A stretch of 64,000 bases of DNA from Stictocephala bisonia (taxonomy: Eukaryota; Arthropoda; Insecta; Hemiptera; Membracidae): NCBI GenBank assembly GCA_035578905.1, contig JAQJVL010002522.1, positions 30,216-94,215 of the forward strand, read 5' to 3'. Positions 12,920 to 23,140 of the stretch are shown here, in pieces. Position 1 is the stretch's first letter. Each line of letters starts with the position of its first letter. The notes beneath the pieces are model-generated. The model was not told the origin of the DNA, did not search any database, and was given only the letters and a program-made list of their open reading frames with translations. A program made the position numbers and the translations under genes.

Positions 12920-12990
12920 CCACATCATACTATATAACAAGCACTTTTTCCAAGATGGCGGCCTTTCCCACCTTATACTATATAAAATGC
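12920..12990 (+). promoter_or_regulatory. duplicated TATATAA-type sites with a second YY1-like site
   Basis: ACTATATAACA and ACTATATAAAATG occur about 45 bp apart, separated by CAAGATGGCGGCC (12951-12963). These could be core promoter elements for a transcript entering the arm. The PolB ORF starts 1.8 kb downstream, so a spliced leader would be needed. Confidence 0.25.
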
Positions 12991-13106
12991 TTTCGGGTAC
13001 TTCCGGCGACTGTCGGCTACCTTCGTACGCTCTTAGTCTACGATATACACGTCGGCTGCTGGTCTGGCGCGCATGTGCGGGGACTTGTGCTCGGTGGACA
13101 AGCGCG

Positions 13107-14371
13107 TTACGTCACCACTCATACAGCGGCTGCGAAACTCGGGTATAGGACTCCGGGCGTCAGACTGGTTTTCATGTCTGGACAGGCGTGTGACCCAAAT
13201 GCTACGCTCTGATTGGTTGCCTCCCTCCCTCCCTACTTTACAAGTAATCTTTCTCACACGCACTGTTAGCCTACCTATTTAAATGAATTTTGAATTTAAT
13301 TGTTCTGAATTTTTAATAAATACACTGTTAACCTAGCTTTCTTATATAACATGCGCTCTTAAGTTCGGGTACTCCCACTCATCTGCGGCTTCCTTTAACA
13401 AACATTGTTACCTACATACTTCCGTTAAAAATATCTAATCACAGTTGGGTACATACTTAACACTCTAGGCAACCCGCAATACACGTTTTATTTAAAAATT
13501 AAGGGACAGCTATTATTTATATTAATTATTTACTTATTTTTTATTTTTATTTAATACATTGTTAACTTTAGGGTCCTTCTACCCCCTCCCATCTACTTCC
13601 GGTTAAATTCGTATGGATACCTTCATATCAAACACACCCGACATCCTCTAAACTTAACACACTAGCTGAACACTCTTACCCTAGAGCCCTCATGCCTACC
13701 GGACTATCCAACCTAAATTACTTTAACTGTACTTACAAAGTCTACTGGTGGCCGGGCTTTACCACATCCGCTTCCGTTATTGGTCACAAGCTTCACATCT
13801 TAGTATAATATGTTTTCTTTCATTAACTATCATCATGTACTATAACAATTTCCTATTTTCGTCCACCTTTGCATGCGTGTACATGGTACCTAAGTTACAT
13901 TACTTATTTTCAGTCACTTTCATTATCAATTCTGTGGACTCCCCCCCTTTACCTCACTTCCTATCCACGTTCCTATCCAGAACCTATCAGTCCCCCTACA
14001 TAACGAAACTAGCACACCTAGCCTCACTTCCTTTCCTCAAAAATTCCTTCCTTTGTACTATAGCGACACTCAAGGACTAATTCACTACAATTTCACAAAC
14101 CGTATCCCACTACCTCTGCTCGGTGCACTGGCAGTCCAATAGTTCTCGCGCACTTTTCTTATCGAAACCACTTCCATTACCACAAGCAATATTTTACATC
14201 CCGTACGTTGTCTTTTATTTGCACAATCTCTTTTAATAATATCGAACACTTAATTAACATTGTATATGATTCCTTCTGAACATTTATTAAAACAGTACTA
14301 CACAGGATGACGTAATCAGAGTTTCAAGTCTGGACAGGCGCGTGATCCAAATGCTACGTTCTGATTGGTTG
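13107..14371 (+). repeat. two direct copies of a CRE/CCAAT-bearing 45-bp module
   Basis: The module with CTGGACAGGCG, CCAAATGCTACG and CTGATTGGTTG occurs at 13176-13219 and 14326-14371, each followed by a C-rich CTCCC tract and each preceded by a TGACGTAA-type site (13107-13114 inverted, 14307-14314). ATTGG is an inverted CCAAT box. The sequence between the copies is noncoding; the ORFs there lack recognisable content. It is mirrored in the right arm. Confidence 0.5.
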
Positions 14372-14758
14372 ACCCTCCCCCTCCCCTCCCCTCCCCCCCA
14401 TCCATCCCTACTTCACTGAACAACACAATCATTCTTTCTCACTTCTGCTCTTGCGCTCGTACTGATCAGACGTGTCTTCACTTTGCTCCTACTTGCAATC
14501 GATATCAGTAATAATACTCAATAATAAATACAATTATTCTCATCATAAATACTTTAACTTTATTCTTGTAATTTATATTTTGGACACCGTTCTCTGTACG
14601 GTATTTCGAAAGTGATATACCAAGAGTAAGTTTTGTATACAGTATCAATATTCCTTGCGTTTGATTTGATTGACTAGAGTTTGAATATCCTTGTTTTTGA
14701 GCTTTTAATTCGATTTGAATTACTATTAATATCATTTAATTTTATTTAATTACCAAAT

Positions 14759-17700
14759 ATGGAATCCTACGCCATAAACCACAACCTTGTCACAATTTCC
14801 CGCCGGTTTGATACCACAGGAACTGACCTCCTTACCGTTCTAACTGAACATAAAAATAAAATTTCGTCCGAAATAAATAACCACCTAAACAGGCTCGGGG
14901 GAGTTAAATGGTATATTTCCGTTCAAATTAAATTTTCCAAAATTGTTAATAACGAGGAAATCTCAACTACTCCATTCTTTCACGGCAAAACTCGTCCTTT
15001 GTTACCTTCCGATTCTCTAGATATTCAGTATTCCGAGGCTACAGACAAAATTTTAGAAAGCGTGGCTAAGTGGGTAAGTCAAGGTAGTGGGTGGGTAATA
15101 GAAAATGTTTTACGACTCGATCTGTTTATTGTTAAATTTCAACCTTTGTACGCCTCTTCTTTCATACCCACCCCCAAAAAAATCTCAAACCCCAAACAAG
15201 GAATTGTAAATATTAAAAATGACGATCAAAAATGTTTCCTATACTCTGTACTTGCCCATCTGTACCCTGACCGAAATCGGCGAATAACTTATTATAAATC
15301 CTTTGAATGTAATATAAATATGTCTGGGATTAGCTATCCTGTCAAAATTACCGATTTAGATAAATTTGAAAAATTGAACCCCGCTTTATCTGTAAATGTA
15401 TTTGGATTTGAAAACGATGAAATTTACCCCCTAAGAATAACCAAAGAAAAATTTAGAGCTCACCATGTAAACTTGTTACTACTGACTACTGACACCACCT
15501 CCCACTACTGTCTAATTACCAACTTATCCCGACTTTTAACCCACTTGACTAAACACGACGGTGTTAGGTTCTACTGTGACTACTGCCTACACAGATTTTC
15601 CTCCCAACTACGACTTACTAACCACTTACCTTTGTGTTCACCACACGGTGCACAAAAGACTAGACTTCCTACTGAAGACGAAAAACTTATGTATTTTAAA
15701 AACTACACACTTACTCACAAAGTCCCATTTACCATTTACTGTGACTTCGAGTCCTTTGTTGTTCCGATCGACACAGCACTGAACGACCCTACCACTTCAC
15801 ACACTACAAACACTGCCCACCACATCCCCTCTGGCTTTTGCTATGTAATCATTGACAGTGATGGCAAACCAGTAAAACAACCCAAAGTCTATAGCGGCCC
15901 CGACGTTGTAGATACTTTTCTAAATTGTTTGATTGAGGAGTCTAAAGAGCTCTTACCAATTATTAAAAAGAATATTCCTATTAATATGTCTCCACAAGAC
16001 AAAATTGTTTTCAAAAATGCTACCACCTGTCACCTTTGTCAAAAACCTTTAGACGGAGACAAAGTGGCCAACCATAATCATTTAACGGGTGAGTTCTTGG
16101 GACCCGCCCACAATTCATGTAACTTAAACTACCAAGTTCCCGATCACATTCCAGTCTTTTTCCATAACCTCAGAGGTTATGACTGCCACCACTTGATCCA
16201 AGGGCTAGGCAAATTCAAAAAAGAAAAACTGTCATGTATCGCTACAACTAGTGAGCGGTACATTTCAGTCACCCTTGAGTCACTTCGTTTCCTGGATTCT
16301 TTACAGTTCCTAAACACCTCTTTGGACACACTCGTGTCCAACCTAGTTTCTGACGGGGCTTCCAAATTTAAAATTTTAGGGCAGTGTATGTCCAACACAG
16401 ACTTACTCTTACGAAAAGGCGTCTTTCCCTACACTTACATGACCAATCAATCAAAATTTAATGATACTGAACTACCTCCCAAGGAGGCGTTCTACAACGA
16501 CCTGACCAAAACACCTATATCCGACGAAGACTACACACACGCACAGACTGTGTGGAATACTTTTGACATGACTTCAATGAAACAGTACCACGACCTTTAC
16601 TTACTCACAGACGTGTTATTACTTGCCGATGTGTTTGAAAATTTTAGGACGACAAGTATGACTTACTACGGGATTGACCCCTGTAACGTCTACTCTGCCC
16701 CCGGACTGGCATGGAATTCCATGCTCAAAATGACAGACGTACGTCTTGAACTACTTACTGACATAGACCAACACTTGTTTGTTGAGTCTGGGATCCGGGG
16801 CGGTGTCTCCATGATACCTAACCGGCACGCCCAGGCCAACAATCCCTACTTACCCGACTTTGACAACACAAAACCAACCAATTACTTACTTTACCTCGAT
16901 TGTAACAATTTATACGGAACCAGTATGTCAGATAGACTCCCAGAGTCTGATTTTAAGTGGATCGACCCACAGGACATTGACATTACAAACGTACCCGACG
17001 ACTCTGACATTGGTTACATTTTAGAGGTTGACTTACACTACCCAGACCATTTACACGACTTACATTCTGACTTTCCACTGGCCCCCGAACGAAAAGTGGT
17101 GACATACGACATGCTATCGACATACTGTAGGGACTTGCTAGACGAACTCGACTATAAACCTCCCAAGACTGAAAAACTACTGACTACTCTATGTGACAAA
17201 ACAAAATACGTTGTACACTACAGGACTCTAAAACTATACTTACAACTGGGACTTGTACTGACTAAAATCCACAGAGTTCTTAGCTTTAAACAGTCTGCCT
17301 GGTTAGCCCCATTTATTAACTTTAACACAGAAAAAAGAAAAGAAGCTAAAAACAATTTCGAAAAAGATTTTTTTAAGTTAATGAACAACGCCACATATGG
17401 TAAATCTTTGGAAAATGTTAGGTCACGTATTGATTTTAAACTTGTAAATAACGAGAAACAATTGGTAAAATGGACAGCTAGTCCCAGACTCAAGACTTTC
17501 TTTGCTTACAATAAAGATATCGCGGGATTGGCTTTAAAAAAACAAACCATCTTCTTAAACAGACCCATTTATGTTGGATTTACAGTTTTAGAAATTTCGA
17601 AATTAATAATGTACAATTTTCATTACAACTGGGCAATTGCAAAGTACGGGAAGAATATAAAGCTTTGCATGACCGATACCGATTCATTATTTTACAATGT

Positions 17701-18202
17701 TTACACACCAGACGTTTACGCTGACATTAAAAACGAACTTCATCTTTTCGACACATCAGACTACCCACCCAGCCACCCATGTTATAGTGTAGAAAACAAA
17801 AAAGTGTTAGGAAAATTTAAAGACGAGTTAAATTCAAATCCAGCTAGGGAAATAATTGGCTTGAGAGCGAAATGCTACTCTATTCTAAATTCAGATCTAG
17901 AGGAAAAGAAGGTGGCTAAAGGCGTCCCCCGAGTAGCGATAAAAAAACAACTAAAACATGAAATGTACAAAAACTGCTTGCTTAAACATTCGTTAAAAAC
18001 AACATCAGCTCTAAATATCCGCAGTGACAAACATAACATTTACACGCAACACATTTCAAAATTATCACTATCTCCCTTTGACGATAAAAGATACATTTTG
18101 GAAAATGGCATAGATACTTTAGCCTACGGACACTATTTAATTAACAAAAAACGAGCTTTAGAACACGACCATGATTACGTAACTAAAAGAATTAAAACTT
18201 GA
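14759..18202 (+). CDS. polB: protein-primed-type family B DNA polymerase with HNH-like zinc motif, left copy
   Basis: 1147 residues, ATG to TGA, uninterrupted. Exonuclease motifs: ExoI D329-F-E331, ExoII N470-LRGYD475, ExoIII Y614-LLTD618. Polymerase motifs: A (D714-CNNLYG720), B (K873 to YG881, K-x3-N-x2-YG), C (DTDS 973-976), and KxY (K1038-C-Y1040). The long stretch between A and B has room for the TPR insertions of protein-primed enzymes. A C2H2/C-type finger (C273, C276, H289, C293) lies before the exonuclease. Between ExoI and ExoII is an endonuclease VII-like HNH pattern (CHLC 424-427, NHNH 438-441, HNSC 451-454). This is the Polinton/bidnavirus-related PolB family. It would copy the element's linear DNA, probably primed by a terminal protein. 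The best-supported gene in the window. Confidence 0.96.
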   Translation: MESYAINHNLVTISRRFDTTGTDLLTVLTEHKNKISSEINNHLNRLGGVKWYISVQIKFSKIVNNEEISTTPFFHGKTRPLLPSDSLDIQYSEATDKILESVAKWVSQGSGWVIENVLRLDLFIVKFQPLYASSFIPTPKKISNPKQGIVNIKNDDQKCFLYSVLAHLYPDRNRRITYYKSFECNINMSGISYPVKITDLDKFEKLNPALSVNVFGFENDEIYPLRITKEKFRAHHVNLLLLTTDTTSHYCLITNLSRLLTHLTKHDGVRFYCDYCLHRFSSQLRLTNHLPLCSPHGAQKTRLPTEDEKLMYFKNYTLTHKVPFTIYCDFESFVVPIDTALNDPTTSHTTNTAHHIPSGFCYVIIDSDGKPVKQPKVYSGPDVVDTFLNCLIEESKELLPIIKKNIPINMSPQDKIVFKNATTCHLCQKPLDGDKVANHNHLTGEFLGPAHNSCNLNYQVPDHIPVFFHNLRGYDCHHLIQGLGKFKKEKLSCIATTSERYISVTLESLRFLDSLQFLNTSLDTLVSNLVSDGASKFKILGQCMSNTDLLLRKGVFPYTYMTNQSKFNDTELPPKEAFYNDLTKTPISDEDYTHAQTVWNTFDMTSMKQYHDLYLLTDVLLLADVFENFRTTSMTYYGIDPCNVYSAPGLAWNSMLKMTDVRLELLTDIDQHLFVESGIRGGVSMIPNRHAQANNPYLPDFDNTKPTNYLLYLDCNNLYGTSMSDRLPESDFKWIDPQDIDITNVPDDSDIGYILEVDLHYPDHLHDLHSDFPLAPERKVVTYDMLSTYCRDLLDELDYKPPKTEKLLTTLCDKTKYVVHYRTLKLYLQLGLVLTKIHRVLSFKQSAWLAPFINFNTEKRKEAKNNFEKDFFKLMNNATYGKSLENVRSRIDFKLVNNEKQLVKWTASPRLKTFFAYNKDIAGLALKKQTIFLNRPIYVGFTVLEISKLIMYNFHYNWAIAKYGKNIKLCMTDTDSLFYNVYTPDVYADIKNELHLFDTSDYPPSHPCYSVENKKVLGKFKDELNSNPAREIIGLRAKCYSILNSDLEEKKVAKGVPRVAIKKQLKHEMYKNCLLKHSLKTTSALNIRSDKHNIYTQHISKLSLSPFDDKRYILENGIDTLAYGHYLINKKRALEHDHDYVTKRIKT

Positions 18203-18221
18203 GTAAAAACGTACCTTACAA

Positions 18222-18227
18222 AATAAA
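18222..18227 (+). terminator. PolB poly(A) signal, left copy
   Basis: AATAAA 20 bases after the PolB stop codon, the canonical polyadenylation hexamer at a plausible distance. Its mirror is on the minus strand at about 24846-24851. Confidence 0.6.
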
Positions 18228-18622
18228 CACAACGTTCCTCAATATATCCTCTCCATAACTGAATACCGCCACTCCCTTCCCCCACCACTCCTTCCTTTCC
18301 CACATCCTGTTCAACTTGCACTAATGGCGCCAATCCCACTAAATCGGAACCTTTCTAAAAATATTGGACAGTTTCTTTGTATATATGAGGATTTGTACAT
18401 AACTTATCCGTAAATTTGTAATATTTGTAAATAACCGGGTCCTTTAGCAGTTTCAATGTACATGCAAAGTCTACGAGTAATACTTTTACACACTGTTACA
18501 GGATGTGGCTCACCACATCAATCTTATCGCTTGTGTCACAAAGGCGAAATATCAACTTGCTTTAATATAAAGATTATATACTTCCAACTACTAAAAAAAG
18601 CGATGGAATGAGATTGTAACCC
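18228..18622. other. spacer between PolB and the small spliced gene
   Basis: C-rich noncoding sequence, nothing recognised. The next gene may have its promoter here. Confidence 0.4.
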
Positions 18623-19033
18623 ATGGTTACTAACATGTCCGTAGAAACCCAATTTACGGCATTGGATGGGCTCAATCCAACCGTAGTGCAGACACCGTAC
18701 TGGGCGAACCTTCTTCTTGATTACGGTAACTCCTACGCCAGGTAAGTAATGTTAAGTTAGTTTTGAGTAAACTCTTTTACCGTCAACCTTTAAAAACAAT
18801 CTGTAAAGTAAATTCTGTTATAATATTGACACTTTTGTGAGTTTACATAACTACAATTTATTAACGGATATCTTCAGCTCTGTGTGAATTTCTATAGAAT
18901 ACCGTACCATCGAGGTGAGGGCGGCCCAAATTCAATAAAAAAAGCCCGACTGTTTTCCAAGGCAGCCGTAAAACGCATAAGACCTGAATCAGTCCTGCAG
19001 CTTGGGGCTGGATTAATCTCCGTAAGACCTTGA
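18623..19033 (+). CDS. probable two-exon small protein of the element, left copy
   Basis: Exon 1 at 18623-18741 has an in-frame stop just upstream of its ATG and ends CCAG|GTAAGT, a near-ideal donor. A 156-bp intron ends TTTCTATAG at 18897. Exon 2 (18898-19033) joins in frame and ends in TGA, giving 84 residues. Without splicing the frame ends at once after exon 1. The C-terminal half contains IPYHRGEGG followed by a basic stretch (IKKARLFSKAAVKRI). Small basic proteins with a PYxRGxG-like segment occur next to PolB in Polinton and adintovirus relatives, where they may be minor virion proteins. That link is from memory of the pattern and tentative. The gene model is inference. Confidence 0.4.
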
Positions 19034-19930
19034 GTCGCAGTCCGGGCCCTCGTAAGGTACGTGTATGATTGAATGTTACACTCTATGGCTGGACAGTATC
19101 CGTAGGTCCCGTGTGTGAGGGAGAGTAACCTACAAAAAAAGAGAAAAAAAAACACAAAAACCTACTATAAAAAAACAGTATCAAAAATAATAAAAACAAA
19201 TTTATAAATAAAAACCCCTTTGTAAGTCTATACGTCACATTGAAAGGCTTCTCTAAGTAAAGTGATGTCTTTACTTACAGAGGGACCCAAAAATACAAAA
19301 AATAAATACAAAAATTATAAAAAAACAATAACTAAATAATACTGAGAGGTAGCATTTTGTTGGTTGGCTACCATCGTAGTGAGCGAGGTTGGGGCTCATT
19401 ACATTAAAATACCCGTGGGGGATACCAGTCCTCTATCGGGCGCGTCCCATGGGAATTGGGCAATGCCCTTCAGTTTTGCCTTCAGCTTACTTGAGGGTAG
19501 TGAGGAATTAAATACTCACCGTGAAAAAAACTGGTTAAATCAAAAACATTAATAAAATCTGCGAGAAAGATCATGGTATAGTACAGAATCAGGAAGTGAT
19601 CTTAGTACGATATGGTAAAACTTTATATAAAAAGAGTAAATCCCATCCAAAAGTAAGAAAAAAATCAAAGATACATACAAATTTCAGAAAAAGAGTCATT
19701 TTACATAAAAAATGTGTTGAAAAATGTTTCAAATCAAGGAAGAAATACCATCATAGTACTCTCCAAACCCCTTAAAATTTAGTTAAAATGTCAATAAATA
19801 GGGTTATTTTTGTACAAAATATGTTATAATTCCCTAAAAGCATTAAAATTCAGTGTCATAACAATGATATTTGTTCTAAACATTAAAAAACCTTTAAAAT
19901 TATCTAATAGACTCTTTATAAACTTAGTTT
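19034..19930. other. low-complexity noncoding part of left arm with a weak 62-codon ORF
   Basis: The ORF at 19364-19552 begins with TTG rather than ATG and has no known motif. It is preserved in both arms, but so is everything else. An acceptor-like CTTTACTTACAG precedes it at about 19280, so it could be a further exon. Evidence is too thin for a CDS call. Confidence 0.25.
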
Positions 19931-19934
19931 GTGC

Positions 19935-21140
19935 TCAAATCAACACACAAAAGACCAAACACAAACTCTACATATAAGACTCTTGGTTGGCCACCCACCT
20001 ACTCAACATACAACAACTCTGATAGATCATCCACCTAACCATTACATAAAACCTTTGATAGACCACCAACACACATGAACAACCTACCTACAAACATTCA
20101 TCACTCTTGACTTACCGCCCACCTACTCAACACACAGAGAGACTACGTAACTAACCATTACATAAAACCTCAGATTGACACCCAACATTCATGGAAGACC
20201 TACCTACCAATCATACAACTTGATTGACCATCCACCTACACACCACACATTCATCTTGATAATCCAATCACCCTCCCATAAAAAGACTCTTGTCAGACTA
20301 TTTACTTAACATACAAGACACCACACACTCTACATCAACCATCTACCTACTCAACACACAAAGACCAAACACACACTCTACATATAAGACTCTTGGTTGG
20401 TCACTCACCAACTCAACATATAACACCTCTGATACACCATTCACTTGAACATAACATAAAACCTTAGATTGACACACATCATTCATGGTAGACCTACCTA
20501 CCAAACATACAACTTGACCGTCCACACATCACACACAGTACTCTCGATAGATCACTTAACTACCTATTACATAAAGCCTCCGATTGACTCACAGTCCTAA
20601 CATTCATAAACAACTAACCTCCCAAACATACGACTCAACCACCAACAAAAAACAAGACTTCACGTATAACCACCCATTTAACATACAAGACCAACCACAC
20701 ACCATACAATCATGACTTAACATGAACAACCCACCTACCACCTACTCAACATTCTACACTCTTGACTAACCACCCACCTACTCAACACACAGATAGACTA
20801 CGTAACCATCCATTACATAAAACCGTAGATCAACACCCATCATTCATGGATGACCTACCTACCAAACACACGACTTGACCACCTTCCCAAAGCATAAGAC
20901 TTTTGAAGGACCACCTACCAAACATACAAGAACAACCACACACCTTACAGGCATGACCTAACAGTCCACCCACCTACTCAACATATAACACCTCTGATAC
21001 ACCATCCACTTGAACATTACATAAAACTTGTGATATTCCACACAATCACCAAACACACATGACTCTTAATAGACCAATCCACCTACCTTTGCACACACGA
21101 TTCCTTAGGACACACCCTACACCCACCACTCATCCTACAG
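19935..21140 (+). repeat. A/C-rich degenerate tandem repeat tract, left arm
   Basis: About 1.2 kb with very few G bases on this strand. Phrases such as ACCATTACATAAAACC, CCACCTACTCAACA, GACCTACCTACCAA and ACATATAAGACTCTTGG recur in shuffled order at roughly 60-200 bp spacing. It is a degenerate higher-order repeat with no ORF. The mirror tract is G/T-rich on the + strand (about 21935-23140). Confidence 0.8.
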
Positions 21141-21471
21141 ACAAAACTCCTAGAGAACTACCCATCCACCATAAAAACACTATTTCTTCATATAATCATG
21201 TTTTAAAATAACATTATTACACTGTAAGATAGGTTTAATATAGCTAAAGACCTAAAGTGTTACCTAAAATTCTGTTTTCTCTAGAAATATGAGAGCCGTT
21301 GGTGGAAAACATCCAAACTAAATATAGAAAATAAGAATTAGCTAGTAGTTTCATATAAATTCTGCTATACAACTAAAAAAATATGAGAAAAAGTTGGGTT
21401 AAAAAACAATGAACATAGAAAAAGTTGGGTTTAAAAACAATGAACACAGAAAAAGTTAGGTTAGCAAACAT

Positions 21472-21600
21472 CCGAAAAGTTCAGTTAAAATTACCAAAAC
21501 TCAAAAAATGGGACATTTTTTGACTCTTGTTAATTTTAACAACTTTTCGGAAAAGTAAGGCTAGCAATCATCCTTTCGGTTGTTTGCTAGCCTTACTTTT
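21472..21600. repeat. apex of the palindrome: two adjacent hairpins (T-shaped centre)
   Basis: Hairpin 1 (21472-21550): CCGAAAAGTT pairs with AACTTTTCGG, GTTAAAATTA with TAATTTTAAC, and CAAAAAATG with CATTTTTTG, leaving a 3-base GGA loop, a 2-base bulge and a few mismatches. Hairpin 2 (21551-21600): AAAAGTAAGGCTAGCAA pairs perfectly over 17 bp with its complement around a 16-base loop. The main arms end immediately outside (21471 and 21604). Main stem plus two side arms gives a three-way T shape like the terminal hairpins of AAV-type parvoviruses. Any role as replication origin or telomere is inference. Confidence 0.85.
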
Positions 21601-21934
21601 CGGATGTTTGCTAACCTAACTTTTTCTGTGTTCATTGTTTTTAAACCCAACTTTTTCTATGTTCATTGTTTTTTAACCCAACTTTTTCTCATATTTTTTT
21701 AGTTGTATAGCAGAATTTATATGAAACTACTAGCTAATTCTTATTTTCTATATTTAGTTTGGATGTTTTCCACCAACGGCTCTCATATTTCTAGAGAAAA
21801 CAGAATTTTAGGTAACACTTTAGGTCTTTAGCTATATTAAACCTATCTTACAGTGTAATAATGTTATTTTAAAACATGATTATATGAAGAAATAGTGTTT
21901 TTATGGTGGATGGGTAGTTCTCTAGGAGTTTTGT

Positions 21935-23140
21935 CTGTAGGATGAGTGGTGGGTGTAGGGTGTGTCCTAAGGAATCGTGTGTGCAAAGGTAGGTGGATTG
22001 GTCTATTAAGAGTCATGTGTGTTTGGTGATTGTGTGGAATATCACAAGTTTTATGTAATGTTCAAGTGGATGGTGTATCAGAGGTGTTATATGTTGAGTA
22101 GGTGGGTGGACTGTTAGGTCATGCCTGTAAGGTGTGTGGTTGTTCTTGTATGTTTGGTAGGTGGTCCTTCAAAAGTCTTATGCTTTGGGAAGGTGGTCAA
22201 GTCGTGTGTTTGGTAGGTAGGTCATCCATGAATGTTGGGTGTTGATCTACGGTTTTATGTAATGGATGGTTACGTAGTCTATCTGTGTGTTGAGTAGGTG
22301 GGTGGTTAGTCAAGAGTGTAGAATGTTGAGTAGGTGGTAGGTGGGTTGTTCATGTTAAGTCATGATTGTATGGTGTGTGGTTGGTCTTGTATGTTAAATG
22401 GGTGGTTATACGTGAAGTCTTGTTTTTTGTTGGTGGTTGAGTCGTATGTTTGGGAGGTTAGTTGTTTATGAATGTTAGGACTGTGAGTCAATCGGAGGCT
22501 TTATGTAATAGGTAGTTAAGTGATCTATCGAGAGTACTGTGTGTGATGTGTGGACGGTCAAGTTGTATGTTTGGTAGGTAGGTCTACCATGAATGATGTG
22601 TGTCAATCTAAGGTTTTATGTTATGTTCAAGTGAATGGTGTATCAGAGGTGTTATATGTTGAGTTGGTGAGTGACCAACCAAGAGTCTTATATGTAGAGT
22701 GTGTGTTTGGTCTTTGTGTGTTGAGTAGGTAGATGGTTGATGTAGAGTGTGTGGTGTCTTGTATGTTAAGTAAATAGTCTGACAAGAGTCTTTTTATGGG
22801 AGGGTGATTGGATTATCAAGATGAATGTGTGGTGTGTAGGTGGATGGTCAATCAAGTTGTATGATTGGTAGGTAGGTCTTCCATGAATGTTGGGTGTCAA
22901 TCTGAGGTTTTATGTAATGGTTAGTTACGTAGTCTCTCTGTGTGTTGAGTAGGTGGGCGGTAAGTCAAGAGTGATGAATGTTTGTAGGTAGGTTGTTCAT
23001 GTGTGTTGGTGGTCTATCAAAGGTTTTATGTAATGGTTAGGTGGATGATCTATCAGAGTTGTTGTATGTTGAGTAGGTGGGTGGCCAACCAAGAGTCTTA
23101 TATGTAGAGTTTGTGTTTGGTCTTTTGTGTGTTGATTTGA
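21935..23140 (-). repeat. A/C-rich degenerate tandem repeat tract, right arm
   Basis: Inverted copy of the left-arm tract; the + strand here is G/T-rich (GTAGGTGG-type words). It holds no ORF. The short ORF at 22550-22732 is a by-product of the repeat. Confidence 0.8.

Larger units (their letters stand above)
12748..21471 (+). repeat. left arm of the giant inverted repeat
   Basis: Order from the outer end: terminal repeat and regulatory-looking region (12748-14758), PolB (14759-18202), two-exon small gene (18623-19033), weak small ORF (19364-19552), A/C-rich repeat tract (about 19935-21140), then unique sequence up to the apex. The coding strand is C-rich relative to G along most of the arm. 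Confidence 0.95.

Noticed and set aside
12955..14080. Several 70-110 codon ORFs in the outer arms, duplicated in both arms
   Set aside because: Conserved only because the arms are identical. They overlap on both strands, lack motifs and lie in the regulatory-looking terminal region.
16177..17493. Antisense ORFs of 73-91 codons inside PolB
   Set aside because: Shadows of the PolB coding frame; the same holds for 25580-26896 on the other arm.
19935..21140. CRISPR-like or satellite array
   Set aside because: Repeats are degenerate, irregularly spaced and shuffled, with no constant repeat/spacer organisation; the genome is eukaryotic.
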